Counted from the first letter of the stretch, positions 1-8,780 are shown. The stretch is 64,000 bases of DNA from Alphaproteobacteria bacterium (GCA_017307285.1 JAFKFI010000052.1:1-64000), one strand, 5' to 3'. Program-made: numbers and translations. Notes: generated by a model from the letters alone, not told the origin.

Positions 1-60
1 CACGCCGTGCAGGGTGAAAACGTGCTTGGACGTGTCGATCGCGATTCGTGTAATCTCCAT
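1..60 (-). CDS. IS110-family transposase, N-terminus (cut by window edge)
   Basis: Reading the minus strand from the ATG at 60, the 20 visible codons give a start of the form MEITRIAIDTSK followed by a hydrophobic beta-strand-like run. This is the characteristic opening of IS110-family DEDD recombinases, in which the Asp of the IAIDTSK motif is the first catalytic acid of the RuvC-like domain. The rest of the gene lies outside the window, so completeness and the C-terminal serine domain cannot be judged. The family assignment rests on this short motif and on the structured, IS-end-like sequence just upstream (63-127). Confidence 0.7.
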   Translation of the reverse strand, partial: MEITRIAIDTSKHVFTLHGV

Positions 61-130
61 GCGGACGGCCCTCATGTTTGCGTTGTGACGACCAAACATC
101 TTGGCACTCGATCCCGCGGGGCCGTCCACC
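61..130 (-). mobile_element. Structured 5' end of the IS110-type element
   Basis: Upstream of the transposase start there are two nested inverted repeats: GGACGGCCC (63-71) with GGGCCGTCC (119-127), and ATGTTTG (74-80) with CAAACAT (93-99). The two perfect stems fold into one extended hairpin that ends about where the chromosomal palindromic repeat begins. In IS110 elements a non-coding end beside the recombinase gene encodes the structured bridge RNA. This leader is only about 70 nt, so it may be part of such an RNA or simply the element terminus. The exact IS boundary is inferred, not proven. Confidence 0.5.
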
Positions 131-160
131 CCAACACGACTTTCCTTGCCGGCCAGTAAA

Positions 161-193
161 GTCGTGGATGACCGGCCTGCGCCGGTCATGACG
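161..193. repeat. Dispersed palindromic (REP-like) repeat, half copy
   Basis: GTCGTGGATGACCGGC-CTGC-GCCGGTCATGACG contains the palindrome ACCGGC/GCCGGT. It is the same repeat as the right halves of the two-armed elements at 33102-33188 and 50358-50440. Here the left arm is missing or replaced by sequence next to the IS110 end, although a remnant of the linker (cacgacttt...gccggcc at about 137-153) is still visible. Confidence 0.7.
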
Positions 194-206
194 GGTAATG
201 GGGACG

Positions 207-728
207 CTATTGGACATTCGCCTCCAGCAACGCACGGAGCCCGCTGAGCACCTGCGCCGGAGTGGGCGGACAGCCACCGATCACCAAGCTGACGGGTACC
301 GCGGTCCCGGCACCGCCCAGCGTGGCATAGCTCCCCTTGAAGACGCCGCCATCCACCGCGCAGTCGCCGATGGCGACCACCCATTTCGGGTCGGGCGTCG
401 CCTCGCAGGTCCGTTCTAGCGCCTCCCGCAAATTGCGCGTCAGCGGGCCGGTCACGAGCAGTATGTCGGCATGGCGTGGGCTCGCGACGAAGCGCAGGCC
501 GAAGCGCTCAAGGTCGTAGACCACGCCGTTTAGCGCGTGCAGTTCGAGCTCGCAGCCATTGCAGCTGCCCGTATCGACGTGGCGGATCGCCAGGCTGCGC
601 CCGAGCCGGCGTTGTGCCGCCGCGTCCAACGCCGCCGCGAGCGATTGCACAGTGTCCTCCGGCGGCGGCTCGGTGCGATCGGTTGCGGGGCCGTCGCGCA
701 GCGTGCGGGCGATGCGGCGCCATACCAT
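207..728 (-). CDS. hyfI: Hydrogenase-4/formate hydrogenlyase subunit I-like protein (NuoB-type Fe-S subunit)
   Basis: This 173-residue protein belongs to the NuoB/HyfI/HycG family, which carries the [4Fe-4S] N2 cluster at the junction of the membrane and peripheral arms. All four expected cysteines are present: C56 and C59 in the GSCNGCELE motif, C123 in GDCA and C153 in GGCPP. It is the last gene of the hyf-like operon, and its ATG overlaps the hyfG stop codon (ATGA at 728). The family usually sits beside a ferredoxin-like HyfH subunit, which is absent here. With a partner that lacks NiFe ligands, the electron acceptor or donor of this subunit is unknown. Confidence 0.9.
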   Translation of the reverse strand: MVWRRIARTLRDGPATDRTEPPPEDTVQSLAAALDAAAQRRLGRSLAIRHVDTGSCNGCELELHALNGVVYDLERFGLRFVASPRHADILLVTGPLTRNLREALERTCEATPDPKWVVAIGDCAVDGGVFKGSYATLGGAGTAVPVSLVIGGCPPTPAQVLSGLRALLEANVQ

Positions 729-2236
729 CAGAGATCGACCCCCGAGTAGGAACAGTTGAACGAGCGGTTCACCAGCGGGAAATCGGCGACGATGATGCCG
801 CGCGCCGCCGCCTCGACCAGCGGCCATTGCGCCCAGCTCGGGTCGCGCGGGAAGGCGGCGGCGATCAGGCCGTTGTCGAGCCTGAGCCAGTGCCAGACGT
901 CGCCGCGAAACCCCTCGACGACGCCGATCCCCTCGCCGCTCGCGGAAGGCAGCGGCACCGCGATGTCGCCGGCGGGCAAGGCGCCCAGCAGCGCGCGGAC
1001 CAGGCGGATACTCTCGAGGATTTCCGCAAGCCGCACCCGCACGCGCGCGTCCACGTCGCCCTCGGTCATCACCGGGACCGCGAGGCCGAGGCCGGGATAG
1101 GGCGGGTAGCCGGGGAACCGCCGCGCGTCGAAATCGCGTCCCGAGGCGCGGCCGACATAGCCGCCAGCGGCGAATTGCCGTGCCAGCACGGGGGTGACGG
1201 TGCCGGTGCCGATCATTCGGTCGGCGAGGCTCGCGTAGTCCGCGTAGACGCGCGCAAGGTCGGGCAGTTCGGTCTCCACGCCGGCAAGGGTGCGCAGCAC
1301 GGCCTCGGCGCCGCCGGGGGCGATGTCGGCGGCGACGCCGCCCGGCACGACGCAATCCATCATCAGGCGATGGCCGAACGCGATACCGGAGGCACGCAGC
1401 ACCGCCTCGCGATGCAGGCCGAAGCGCGCCAGGGCGAAGGCGAAGCTCGCATCGTTGCAGATGCCGCCAGCATCCCCGAGGTGGTTGGCGATCCGCTCCA
1501 GCTCCGCCATCACGGCACGAAGCGCCCGCGCGCGTGGCGGTGCCTCGGTCTCTAGCGCGGCCTCGGCGGCGTGCGCGAAGGCGATGGCGTGGGCGACGGT
1601 CGAATCGCCCGACAGCCGCGCGGCGAACCGGGCGGCGGCGCGGGGCGATTTGCCGCGCATCAGGGTGAGCGTGCCTTTGTGCGCGTAGCCGAGCCGCGTC
1701 TCCAGCCGCACGATGGTCTCACCCTGCGCGGTGAAGCGAAAATGCCCGGGCTCGATGATCCCGGCATGGATCGGCCCTACCGCGAGCTGGTGCAGGTCGT
1801 CGCCCTCGGACGGCAGGAACTCGGGCGGCTCCGGCCCGCCGGCAGCGGGAGGACCGTGGCGCAGCGCCATCGGGTGCGTGTGGCCCCAGCGCCCGTGATC
1901 GAGCCAGGGGCGTGCATCCCGCCCGCCCTCGGCGGCGTGGCCCCAGAGATCGGCGATCATTCGCTCGAACCAGGCGGCCCCGGCGCGATGCGGTGACAAT
2001 GCGGGGTAGGCGCCCTCCGTCACCAGCGTCGAGACTGGCAGCACTTCGCCCGCTATCCGGTCGAGAAACAGCGCGTGCACGCTGGTCGTGTCAGCCCACA
2101 GCGCGATCAGGTCGAGGCTGTGGTCGCTGCCGAGCGCCGCCGCCATTGCGCCCCAGCCTGCGGGTTCCAGGAGGTGGCGAGGCCAGGGGCGGCAGGGCTC
2201 GGCGGGGGCCGCGCGGATCAGCTCGGCGGCGCTCAT
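728..2236 (-). CDS. hyfG: HyfG-like large subunit lacking NiFe ligands (NuoC/NuoD-type fusion)
   Basis: The protein has 502 residues, with an N-terminal NuoC-like domain (about 1-140) fused to a NuoD/hydrogenase-large-subunit domain. The family landmark RLGYAHKG is at 181-188. Where true NiFe hydrogenases have CGIC, this protein reads SGDS (209-212), and the C-terminal CxxC pair is CxxS (C495, S498) within NCSYSGVDL. Three of four NiFe-ligating cysteines are therefore serine, and no C-terminal maturation extension is visible. This fits energy-converting-hydrogenase-related (Ehr) complexes, which are known to have lost the NiFe site. It overlaps its neighbours by 4 bp at both ends (ATGA at 2233-2236 and at 728). 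H2 chemistry is very unlikely, and the substrate is unknown. Confidence 0.88.
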   Translation of the reverse strand: MSAAELIRAAPAEPCRPWPRHLLEPAGWGAMAAALGSDHSLDLIALWADTTSVHALFLDRIAGEVLPVSTLVTEGAYPALSPHRAGAAWFERMIADLWGHAAEGGRDARPWLDHGRWGHTHPMALRHGPPAAGGPEPPEFLPSEGDDLHQLAVGPIHAGIIEPGHFRFTAQGETIVRLETRLGYAHKGTLTLMRGKSPRAAARFAARLSGDSTVAHAIAFAHAAEAALETEAPPRARALRAVMAELERIANHLGDAGGICNDASFAFALARFGLHREAVLRASGIAFGHRLMMDCVVPGGVAADIAPGGAEAVLRTLAGVETELPDLARVYADYASLADRMIGTGTVTPVLARQFAAGGYVGRASGRDFDARRFPGYPPYPGLGLAVPVMTEGDVDARVRVRLAEILESIRLVRALLGALPAGDIAVPLPSASGEGIGVVEGFRGDVWHWLRLDNGLIAAAFPRDPSWAQWPLVEAAARGIIVADFPLVNRSFNCSYSGVDL

Positions 2237-3672
2237 CGTGCCGCGCTTGCCAGCCAATCCGCCACGACCGCGGGCATCGCGAGGCCGAGAACCAGCACGA
2301 TGGCGAGGTGCAGCCACACCGGCGCCAGCGCGAGCGCGGTCGGCGCTGGGCCGACATCCGGCGTCGGCGCCCCGAGGCACAGCGATTGCAGCCGCGCGAT
2401 CAGCGCCCAGGCGCCGACGACGAGCCCGACGCCAAGTGGAATCGCGAGCAGCGGCACGCCTTGCATTGTCGCCATGACGATGAGGAACTCGCTGCTGAAC
2501 AGCCCAAACGGTGGCAGCGCCGTGACCGCGACGATACCGGCGGCGAGCGTCAGCGCGAGCGCGCGGTGCGTCGCCAGCAGGCCGGAGATGTCGGCGAAGC
2601 GCTGGCCGCCCTTGAGCTGCGCCGCGCGCCCGACGCACTGGAAGATCGAGGCCTTGGTCAGCGTGTGCAGGGTCATGTGCAGCAGCCCGGCGAAGACCGC
2701 CGCCGATCCGCCGAGGCCGAAGGCGAAGGCGGTCACACCGCTCTGCTCGATGGTGGAGAAGGCAAAGAACCGCTTCACGTCCCGCCGCCGCCACAGGCTG
2801 AACGCGGCGAGCAGCAGCGACAGCAAGCCGAGCGCCATGATCGGCGGCCCGGGGTCGATCGCCTCGGCATTGGCCGCCAGCACGCCGCGCAGCCGCAGGA
2901 TGACGAAAAGCGCGACGTTGAGGATGGAGCCGGCGAGCACCGCGGACACGGGCGTCGGCCCCTCGGCGTGCGCGTCCGGCATCCAGGAGTGCAGCGGCGC
3001 CAGCGCCGCCTTGGTGCCGTAGCCGAGCAGCAGGAACACGAAGGCGAGGTTCAGCACCGGCCCGTCGCAGCGCGGCGCCGAGGCGAGCAGCCCGCTCCAG
3101 CTCATCGCCGCCATGCCGGGGCCGAGCGCGGGGAGTGCGGCGAGATACAGCAGAACCGTGCCGAACAGCGCCAGCGCGATGCCGACGCCGCAGACGATGA
3201 AGTATTTCCACGACGCCTCGACCGCCTCGGCGGTGCGCGGCAGGCCGACGACGAGCACCGCCGCGATCGTGGCCGCCTCCATCGCCACCCAGGTTACGCC
3301 AAGATTGTTGGACAGCAGCGCCAGCAGCATCCCGCCGACGAAGCACTGGTACATCGCGTGATAGAGCCGCAGCCGCCGCCGATCGAGTCGCCGAGCCGCG
3401 ATCTCGGCGCGCACATAGCCGAGGCTGAACCACGAGGTCGTCATCCCGACGAAGGCGGTGAGCAGGGCGATATGCGCGGCCAGCGGATCGATCAGCAGCA
3501 ACGCGCCGACATGCCCGACGCTCCACGGCAAGGTGCAGGCGAGCGCGAAGGTCAGCGCCGAGGCGGCGCAGTTGATCCACGCGCCAATACGCCAGGAGGA
3601 CACCAACGCGAGCACGCCGGCGGCAAGGAACGGCACCAGCGCCACTAGGCCGGCGAGCACGAGAAGGCTCAT
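2233..3672 (-). CDS. hyfF: Proton-translocating antiporter-like subunit HyfF (NuoN/NuoL type)
   Basis: This 479-residue integral membrane protein belongs to the MrpA/MrpD-like proton-conducting family. It contains the conserved TKAALAPLHSWMPDAHAEGP signature with its lysine and the adjacent SAVLAGSILN helix. About a dozen hydrophobic segments are visible. It would provide one proton channel of the membrane arm. A longer reading frame extends upstream to 4188, but the ATG at 3672 is preferred because it overlaps the hyfE stop codon in the ATGA pattern used throughout this operon, and the upstream extension is an antisense-like shadow of hyfE. Confidence 0.88.
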   Translation of the reverse strand: MSLLVLAGLVALVPFLAAGVLALVSSWRIGAWINCAASALTFALACTLPWSVGHVGALLLIDPLAAHIALLTAFVGMTTSWFSLGYVRAEIAARRLDRRRLRLYHAMYQCFVGGMLLALLSNNLGVTWVAMEAATIAAVLVVGLPRTAEAVEASWKYFIVCGVGIALALFGTVLLYLAALPALGPGMAAMSWSGLLASAPRCDGPVLNLAFVFLLLGYGTKAALAPLHSWMPDAHAEGPTPVSAVLAGSILNVALFVILRLRGVLAANAEAIDPGPPIMALGLLSLLLAAFSLWRRRDVKRFFAFSTIEQSGVTAFAFGLGGSAAVFAGLLHMTLHTLTKASIFQCVGRAAQLKGGQRFADISGLLATHRALALTLAAGIVAVTALPPFGLFSSEFLIVMATMQGVPLLAIPLGVGLVVGAWALIARLQSLCLGAPTPDVGPAPTALALAPVWLHLAIVLVLGLAMPAVVADWLASAAR

Positions 3673-4352
3673 CTCGGCACCTCGCCGAGTTGGTCGAGAC
3701 GGGTGACGTCGAGGCTCTCGAAGCGCTCGCGGATGCGGAAGAAGAACACGCCGAACACGATGAAGGCGATCATCACCAGGAAGGCTACCGACAGCTCGAC
3801 GATCAGCGGCATCCCGGCGACGCCGACAGCGGCGAGGATCAAGCCGTTTTCCAGCGACATGAAGCCGACCACCTGGGTCAGCGCGTTGCGCCGCGTGATC
3901 ATCATGAGGAGGCCGAGCAGCACCACGGACAACGCCAGCGCGAGGTCCTCGCGGGTCAACGCCTGTGCGGCGAGGGTGGTCGGCAGCACCACCACGATCG
4001 ACAACGCGACCAGCCCGACGCCGAGGATCATGCTCGGGAAGATGCCGAGCGCGGTCTCGATGGAACGATGAATGTCGAGCCGTCGCACGATACGATGCAG
4101 CGCGACCGGGATCACGATGCCTTTTGCGGCAAGCGCGATGAGTGCCGAGAGATAGAGATGCGGCGCGGACTGGACGTAGCCCTGCCACGCCGCCGCCGCG
4201 GCGAGCACCCAGCCTTGCAGCGCGAAGATGTTGATGACCGCGCTGACGCGGCGCTGATAGAGCAACGCGAAGGAGAGCACGAGCGCCGCGCCGCCCAGCA
4301 GATGCGCCGCGTCGTACCCCAGCACGCCGAAGCCGAGATGCGGCTGCATCAC
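3669..4352 (-). CDS. hyfE: Hydrogenase-4 component E-like membrane subunit (NuoK-containing)
   Basis: The protein has about 227 residues and six or more hydrophobic segments. Its C-terminal half resembles NuoK, including a conserved glutamate in the GFMSLENGLILAAVG stretch that is expected in the proton channel. The size matches HyfE (about 216 in E. coli). The start is either GTG at 4352 or the adjacent ATG at 4349, and neither has a strong ribosome-binding site. It starts 22 bp after hyfC ends, the only non-overlapping junction in the operon, and its stop overlaps the hyfF start. Confidence 0.87.
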   Translation of the reverse strand: MMQPHLGFGVLGYDAAHLLGGAALVLSFALLYQRRVSAVINIFALQGWVLAAAAAWQGYVQSAPHLYLSALIALAAKGIVIPVALHRIVRRLDIHRSIETALGIFPSMILGVGLVALSIVVVLPTTLAAQALTREDLALALSVVLLGLLMMITRRNALTQVVGFMSLENGLILAAVGVAGMPLIVELSVAFLVMIAFIVFGVFFFRIRERFESLDVTRLDQLGEVPR

Positions 4353-4374
4353 ATGAAATCCGGATGCCGTCGCA

Positions 4375-5334
4375 TCACGCGAAACCCTGGCTGACGAACA
4401 GGAACACCGCCGCGAGCAGCCCGAGCAGCAGCGCGATGCCGAGGAACTCAGGCACGCGGAATACCCGCATCTTGGCCTGGGCCGTCTCCAGCACCGCCAG
4501 CGCCACGGCCAGCACGCCCATCTTCAATGCCCAGCACACCAGGCCAACGAGCCACGCGAGCGGCCCCGCACCCGCCGGCGCGGCGCCGAACGGGACGAAC
4601 ACGGTGGCGATCAGGGTGAACCACAGCAGCAGCTTCAACATCGCCGCGCCGTCGATCAGGGCGAGGTCGCGGCCGCTGTATTCCAGCACCATCGCCTCGT
4701 GCACCATCGTCAGCTCGAGATGCGTCCCCGGATTGTCCACCGGAATGCGGCCGGTCTCGGTCAGCGCCACGGCGACGAACGCGACGGCAGCAAGGCCGAG
4801 CGAGACGCGCAGGCCGAACGATCCCTCGCGCAATAGCTCGGCGATAGTGTCGAGATTGGTCGTGCCGGCGAGCAGGGCGAGGGTGAAGATCACCATGAGC
4901 AGCGCGGGCTCGGCGAACACGCCGAACATCATCTCCCGGCTCGCGCCGATCCCGCCGAAGCCGGTGCCGACATCCATGCCAGCGAGCGCCAGCGTGCAGC
5001 GCGCCAGCGTCAGCAGCCCGGCGATCACCAGCAGATCGGCGACCGGCGCGCTCGCCATGCCGAGCGCGAAGGAGGGCACCAGCAGCGCGGCGATACCGAT
5101 GGCCGCGAACTGCACGATAGGCGCCGCCTCGAACAGCAGGGTCGCGTTCTCGGCCATCACCGGCTGCTTGCGGGCGAGCCGTGCCAGGTCGCGCCAGGGC
5201 TGCAGCGGCGAGGGGCCGACCCGCCCAAGCAGTCGCGCCTTGAGCCAGCGCACGATGCCGGTCAGCAGCGGTGCCGTAGCGAGCACCAGCGCGATGTGCA
5301 GCGCCTGCGTGACGAGGCCGAGAAACAGGCTCAC
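4375..5334 (-). CDS. hyfC: NuoH-like membrane subunit (hydrogenase-4 component C)
   Basis: This 319-residue membrane protein belongs to the NuoH/HycD/HyfC family, which anchors the peripheral arm and lines the quinone- or hydrogenase-proximal cavity. Diagnostic stretches include RVGPSPLQPWRDLARLARK near the N-terminus and the acidic loop RIPVDNPGTHLELTMVHEAM, typical of the family. About eight transmembrane helices are visible. The start ATG at 5334 overlaps the hyfB stop (ATGA), indicating translational coupling. Confidence 0.9.
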   Translation of the reverse strand: MSLFLGLVTQALHIALVLATAPLLTGIVRWLKARLLGRVGPSPLQPWRDLARLARKQPVMAENATLLFEAAPIVQFAAIGIAALLVPSFALGMASAPVADLLVIAGLLTLARCTLALAGMDVGTGFGGIGASREMMFGVFAEPALLMVIFTLALLAGTTNLDTIAELLREGSFGLRVSLGLAAVAFVAVALTETGRIPVDNPGTHLELTMVHEAMVLEYSGRDLALIDGAAMLKLLLWFTLIATVFVPFGAAPAGAGPLAWLVGLVCWALKMGVLAVALAVLETAQAKMRVFRVPEFLGIALLLGLLAAVFLFVSQGFA

Positions 5335-7373
5335 CTCGCCTCCAGCATCGCGATGACGGCGAGGAACAGGACGAGGGCGGCGAACATCACCGACAGCACC
5401 CGCCGGATGGTGAGGAGCTGCATCCGGTCGGCCTGCGCGGACAGGAGTTCGCGCAATCGCGCGATGGGCGCGAACAGAAGCGTGTCGGCCGGGTCGCTGT
5501 GCTCGGCGTGTAGCCGCGCCGGCCGCGTGTCGCCGGGCGCCGGCATGTCCACCGCCTCGCGCGCGGCGAGGAGCGCGGTGCCGAGGCTGCGGCGCAGCGG
5601 CTGAGCGAAGGAGGCGCCGCCGTACTGGGTCTCCGGGTCGCCGAACGGCAGCCAGGCTGGTGCCGCCGCGAATCCGTTGGCCCAGAACGGGCCGCGCCGA
5701 CTACCCGCCACAGTCCAGCGCCGCAGCACCAGGATCAGGGCCGCGCCGGCGGCGGTCAGCAGCAGGGCGATGGCGATCGGCGAATAGCCCGTCGCCTCGG
5801 CGGTGGGCGCGACGGCGAGCCAGCCGGCGCGATCCGCCATGTCGGAGCCGGTGAGCGCCCGCAGCGCCGGGGCGGCAAGCGCCAGCACCGGACCGGGCAG
5901 CAGCCCGAGCAGCGCGGCGAGCGCCGCCAGCCCGATCATCGCCCAGCGCGCGGCGGGCGCGGCCTCCTCCGCGGCGGCGGCGCGCGGGGTGCGCGGGCGG
6001 CCGAGGAAGGCAACCCCGATCAGCCGCACCGCGGCGGCCGCGGCGAGGGCGGCGGCCATCGCCATCAGCGCGGCAACCACGGCGAACAGCGTCTGCATGG
6101 CGATCCCGCCGATGCGCGGCGCGGCGAGCACCGACTGGAACAGTAGCCATTCGCTGGCGAACCCCGGCCCCGGCGGCAGCGCCGCCAACCCCGCGCATCC
6201 CGCCAGCGCGCAGGCCGTGGTGACCGGCATCTGGTGGATTAGCCCGCCCAGCCGCGCCAGCAACCGACTGCCCGCGCCGTGCTGAGCCGCTCCCGCACAA
6301 AGGAACAGCAGCGTCTTGAACACGCCATGACCGAGCGCGTGCAGCAGCGCCGCCGCGAGGGCGAGCGAGGCGAGTGCTGGCAAATCGACGGCTCGCGCCG
6401 CCAAGGCCAGGCCGAGCCCGATCGCGATGAACCCGACATGCTCGATCGTGCTCGCCGCCAGCACCGATTTGAGGTCGGCCTCCAAGCTCGCCCGCAATCC
6501 GCCAAGCACCGCCGAGACCGCTCCCAGGACCAGCAGCGGCACCGCCCACCACAGCGGCTGCACGGGGCCGCACAGGTCGAACAGCACCCGCACGACCACG
6601 TAGAGCGCCACCTTGGTCATCGCCCCCGACATCAGCGCCGAGACATGGCTGGGTGCCGCCGGATGGGCGAGCGGCAGCCAGACATGCAGCGGTGCGAGCC
6701 CCGCCTTCGACCCGGCGCCGAGCAGCACCAGCACGAGCACCGCCGTCGCCCGCCAGCCCTCGGGCGGGACGGCGCGCATCGCGACGAAGCGCAGGTCGAG
6801 CCCTTGCGGCGTGAGCGGGGCCAACAGCGCGAAGGCCGGGATCAGGCAGGCGGCTCCGAACGCGGCGATGCCGAGGTAGAGCAACGCCGCGTCGCGCGCC
6901 TCCTCCTCCTCGTGCCGTGCCAGCACCATCGCCCAGGAGGCGAGCGACATCAGCTCGAAGCCGAACACCAGGGTGAAGCTGTCGGCCGCCAGCAGGGTGA
7001 GCGCCATCGCCCCGATGAAGGCCGGGAAGAACGGCAGCGCCCGCCGGTCCTCCTCCCCGTGCGGCGCGAGGGCGGCGACCGAGCAGGCCGCGCCGGTGAC
7101 GAAAACCAGCAACAGGAACCAGCCCGACAACGCATCCACGCCGATCTGCGCGTTGGCGCCCGGCGGCCCGAGCGGCAGCACGAAGCCCTCCGCCGGCGCA
7201 CCGGCGAGCAGGAAGGCGAAGGCGGTCAGCGCGCCGATGCCGCACAGCGCGGCGCTGGCGGCCATGATCCGCCATCCCTGGCGAGGCAGGAACGCACCGA
7301 CCAGCGCCAGCCCGAACAGCCCGAGGGCGACGCAGCCAAGCAGCACGGGCACGAGCAGGCCGGGAAAAATCAC
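5331..7373 (-). CDS. hyfB: HyfB-like proton-conducting membrane subunit (NuoL type), first gene of the operon
   Basis: This 680-residue polytopic membrane protein is close to E. coli HyfB in length (672) and belongs to the NuoL/MrpA family. The signature SKAGLAPLHVWLPLAHPAAPS carries the conserved lysine and the loop histidines, and a long C-terminal region follows the core. The annotated start is GTG at 7373. A GAGGGG run lies directly against it, so the true start could be slightly downstream. As the most upstream gene it would head the hyfBCEFGI operon, divergent from the binding-protein gene at 7557 across a 183-bp shared promoter region. Confidence 0.88.
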   Translation of the reverse strand: MIFPGLLVPVLLGCVALGLFGLALVGAFLPRQGWRIMAASAALCGIGALTAFAFLLAGAPAEGFVLPLGPPGANAQIGVDALSGWFLLLVFVTGAACSVAALAPHGEEDRRALPFFPAFIGAMALTLLAADSFTLVFGFELMSLASWAMVLARHEEEEARDAALLYLGIAAFGAACLIPAFALLAPLTPQGLDLRFVAMRAVPPEGWRATAVLVLVLLGAGSKAGLAPLHVWLPLAHPAAPSHVSALMSGAMTKVALYVVVRVLFDLCGPVQPLWWAVPLLVLGAVSAVLGGLRASLEADLKSVLAASTIEHVGFIAIGLGLALAARAVDLPALASLALAAALLHALGHGVFKTLLFLCAGAAQHGAGSRLLARLGGLIHQMPVTTACALAGCAGLAALPPGPGFASEWLLFQSVLAAPRIGGIAMQTLFAVVAALMAMAAALAAAAAVRLIGVAFLGRPRTPRAAAAEEAAPAARWAMIGLAALAALLGLLPGPVLALAAPALRALTGSDMADRAGWLAVAPTAEATGYSPIAIALLLTAAGAALILVLRRWTVAGSRRGPFWANGFAAAPAWLPFGDPETQYGGASFAQPLRRSLGTALLAAREAVDMPAPGDTRPARLHAEHSDPADTLLFAPIARLRELLSAQADRMQLLTIRRVLSVMFAALVLFLAVIAMLEAR

Positions 7374-7556
7374 CCCTCGACGTTAACCCGCCCCCCGGCC
7401 GCGCCGGAAGGGTGTTGCCCTCGCCACGGACGTGCCGCGCGAAATGCCACTGCCGGGGGCGGCTTGGCATGTGCCTAATCCATTGATCTTCCCGGTTGTG
7501 TCCCGCACAGTCGGGCATAGCGGGGCCAACCCGCGGGCATTTGGGGAGACCTCTCG

Positions 7557-8612
7557 ATGATCCGTTCGACGATCCACAGGACCATCGCGCGCGCGGGCTT
7601 GGCCGCCGGGGCGCTGTTGCTCGCCGCCGGCCTCATGCCCCGCCCGGCCGCGGCCCAGGGCTCCGGCTCGGCGACGATGGACACCATCCGCCAGCGCGGC
7701 CAGCTCATCTGCGGCGTCTCGACCGGGGTGCCCGGCTTCTCGCTGCCCGACAGCCAGGGCGTGATGCGCGGGCTCGACGCGGATTCCTGCCGCGCCGTCG
7801 CCGCCACCGTGCTCGGCGACCAGAACAAGGTGAAATTCGTCCCGCTCACCACCACCAACCGCTTCACCGCCCTGCAATCCGGTGAGATCGACGTGCTGAT
7901 CCGCAGCACCACCTGGACCCTCGGGCGCGAGGCCAATCTCGGGCTCTTGTTCGCCTGGGTGAACTACTATGACGGCACCGCCTTCATGGTGAAGAAGTCG
8001 ACCGGCGTGAAATCCGCCAAGGAGCTTGATGGCGCCACCATCTGCGTGCAGCCCGGTACCAGCACCGAACTTGCCATCAACGACTATTTCCGCATCAACC
8101 ACATGAAGTTCACCCCGGTCCTGATCCAGGACTACGCGGAGATCCAGAACGCCTTCTTCTCCGGCCGCTGCGACGCCTACTCGACCGACGGCTCCGGCCT
8201 CGCCGTCACGCGCTTCGCCCAAGGGCCGAAGGCGGATGATTACGTCATCCTGCCCGAGGTCATCAGCAAGGAGCCGCTCGGCGCGATGGTGCGCAAGGGC
8301 GACGACAAGTGGTTCGACATGGTGCGCTGGACCTTCATCGCCCTGCTCACCGCCGAGGAGGAAGGTGTCACCAGCAAGAATGTCGACGAGATGCTGAAGA
8401 GCACCACGCCCGGCATCCGCCGCCTGCTCGGCGTCGACGGCGACATGGGCAAGGCGCTCGGCGTCGATAACAAATGGGCCTACAACGCGATCAAGCAGGT
8501 CGGCAATTTCGCCGAGATCTGGGACCGCAACATCGCCCCGATGGGCGTGCCGCGCGGCCTCAACAATTTGTGGAACAAGGGCGGGTTGCAGTACCCGCCG
8601 CCGATCCGCTGA
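7557..8612 (+). CDS. Periplasmic amino-acid ABC transporter substrate-binding protein (AapJ-like)
   Basis: The 351-residue product starts with a signal peptide (about residues 1-34, ending AAAQ) and is homologous to AapJ-type general L-amino-acid binding proteins (SBP family 3). Typical features are the early RQRGQLICGVSTGVPGF stretch, the central TTTNRFTALQSGEIDVLIR segment and the RCDAYSTDGSGLA motif. A GGGGAG ribosome-binding site lies 8 bp upstream of the ATG. No aapQMP permease or ATPase genes are adjacent, so this is an orphan binding protein that either serves a transporter elsewhere or acts as a sensor. Confidence 0.9.
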   Translation: MIRSTIHRTIARAGLAAGALLLAAGLMPRPAAAQGSGSATMDTIRQRGQLICGVSTGVPGFSLPDSQGVMRGLDADSCRAVAATVLGDQNKVKFVPLTTTNRFTALQSGEIDVLIRSTTWTLGREANLGLLFAWVNYYDGTAFMVKKSTGVKSAKELDGATICVQPGTSTELAINDYFRINHMKFTPVLIQDYAEIQNAFFSGRCDAYSTDGSGLAVTRFAQGPKADDYVILPEVISKEPLGAMVRKGDDKWFDMVRWTFIALLTAEEEGVTSKNVDEMLKSTTPGIRRLLGVDGDMGKALGVDNKWAYNAIKQVGNFAEIWDRNIAPMGVPRGLNNLWNKGGLQYPPPIR

Positions 8613-8622
8613 CCTCCTAGTC

Positions 8623-8649
8623 CTGGCCGGTCCCGGCGGGGCCGGTCAG
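8623..8649 (+). terminator. Putative terminator hairpin
   Basis: CTGGCCGG and CCGGTCAG form a stem with one G-T pair, 11 bp after the stop of the binding-protein gene. It is followed by a weakly T-rich stretch (ctcgcgtcttgttt). Plausible, but without a clean T-tract. Confidence 0.45.
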
Positions 8650-8780
8650 GCTCGCGTCTTGTTTGCAACGCTTCTCCACCCGATCGCCTCCTGTTAGGCG
8701 TTTGTTCACGTGCCTCGCTCAGTTTCGCTCCCAGGGCGCATGAATTGCGCCGCCCACTGGAACAGCGAGAGCGAGCGAAA

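Noticed and set aside
728-3580. Long second-frame ORF of 950 codons spanning hyfF and hyfG
   Set aside because: Only the part from 2236 down matches a family (hyfG). The upstream part is an out-of-frame reading of hyfF caused by the high GC content.
1912-3648. 578-codon plus-strand ORF opposite hyfF/hyfG
   Set aside because: Composition (Gln/Arg/Glu-rich) and lack of any motif identify it as an antisense shadow of the membrane-subunit genes.
207-7373. Annotation as a hydrogen-evolving hydrogenase 4
   Set aside because: NiFe ligand cysteines are serine, and maturation, ferredoxin-like and formate dehydrogenase genes are absent from the window.
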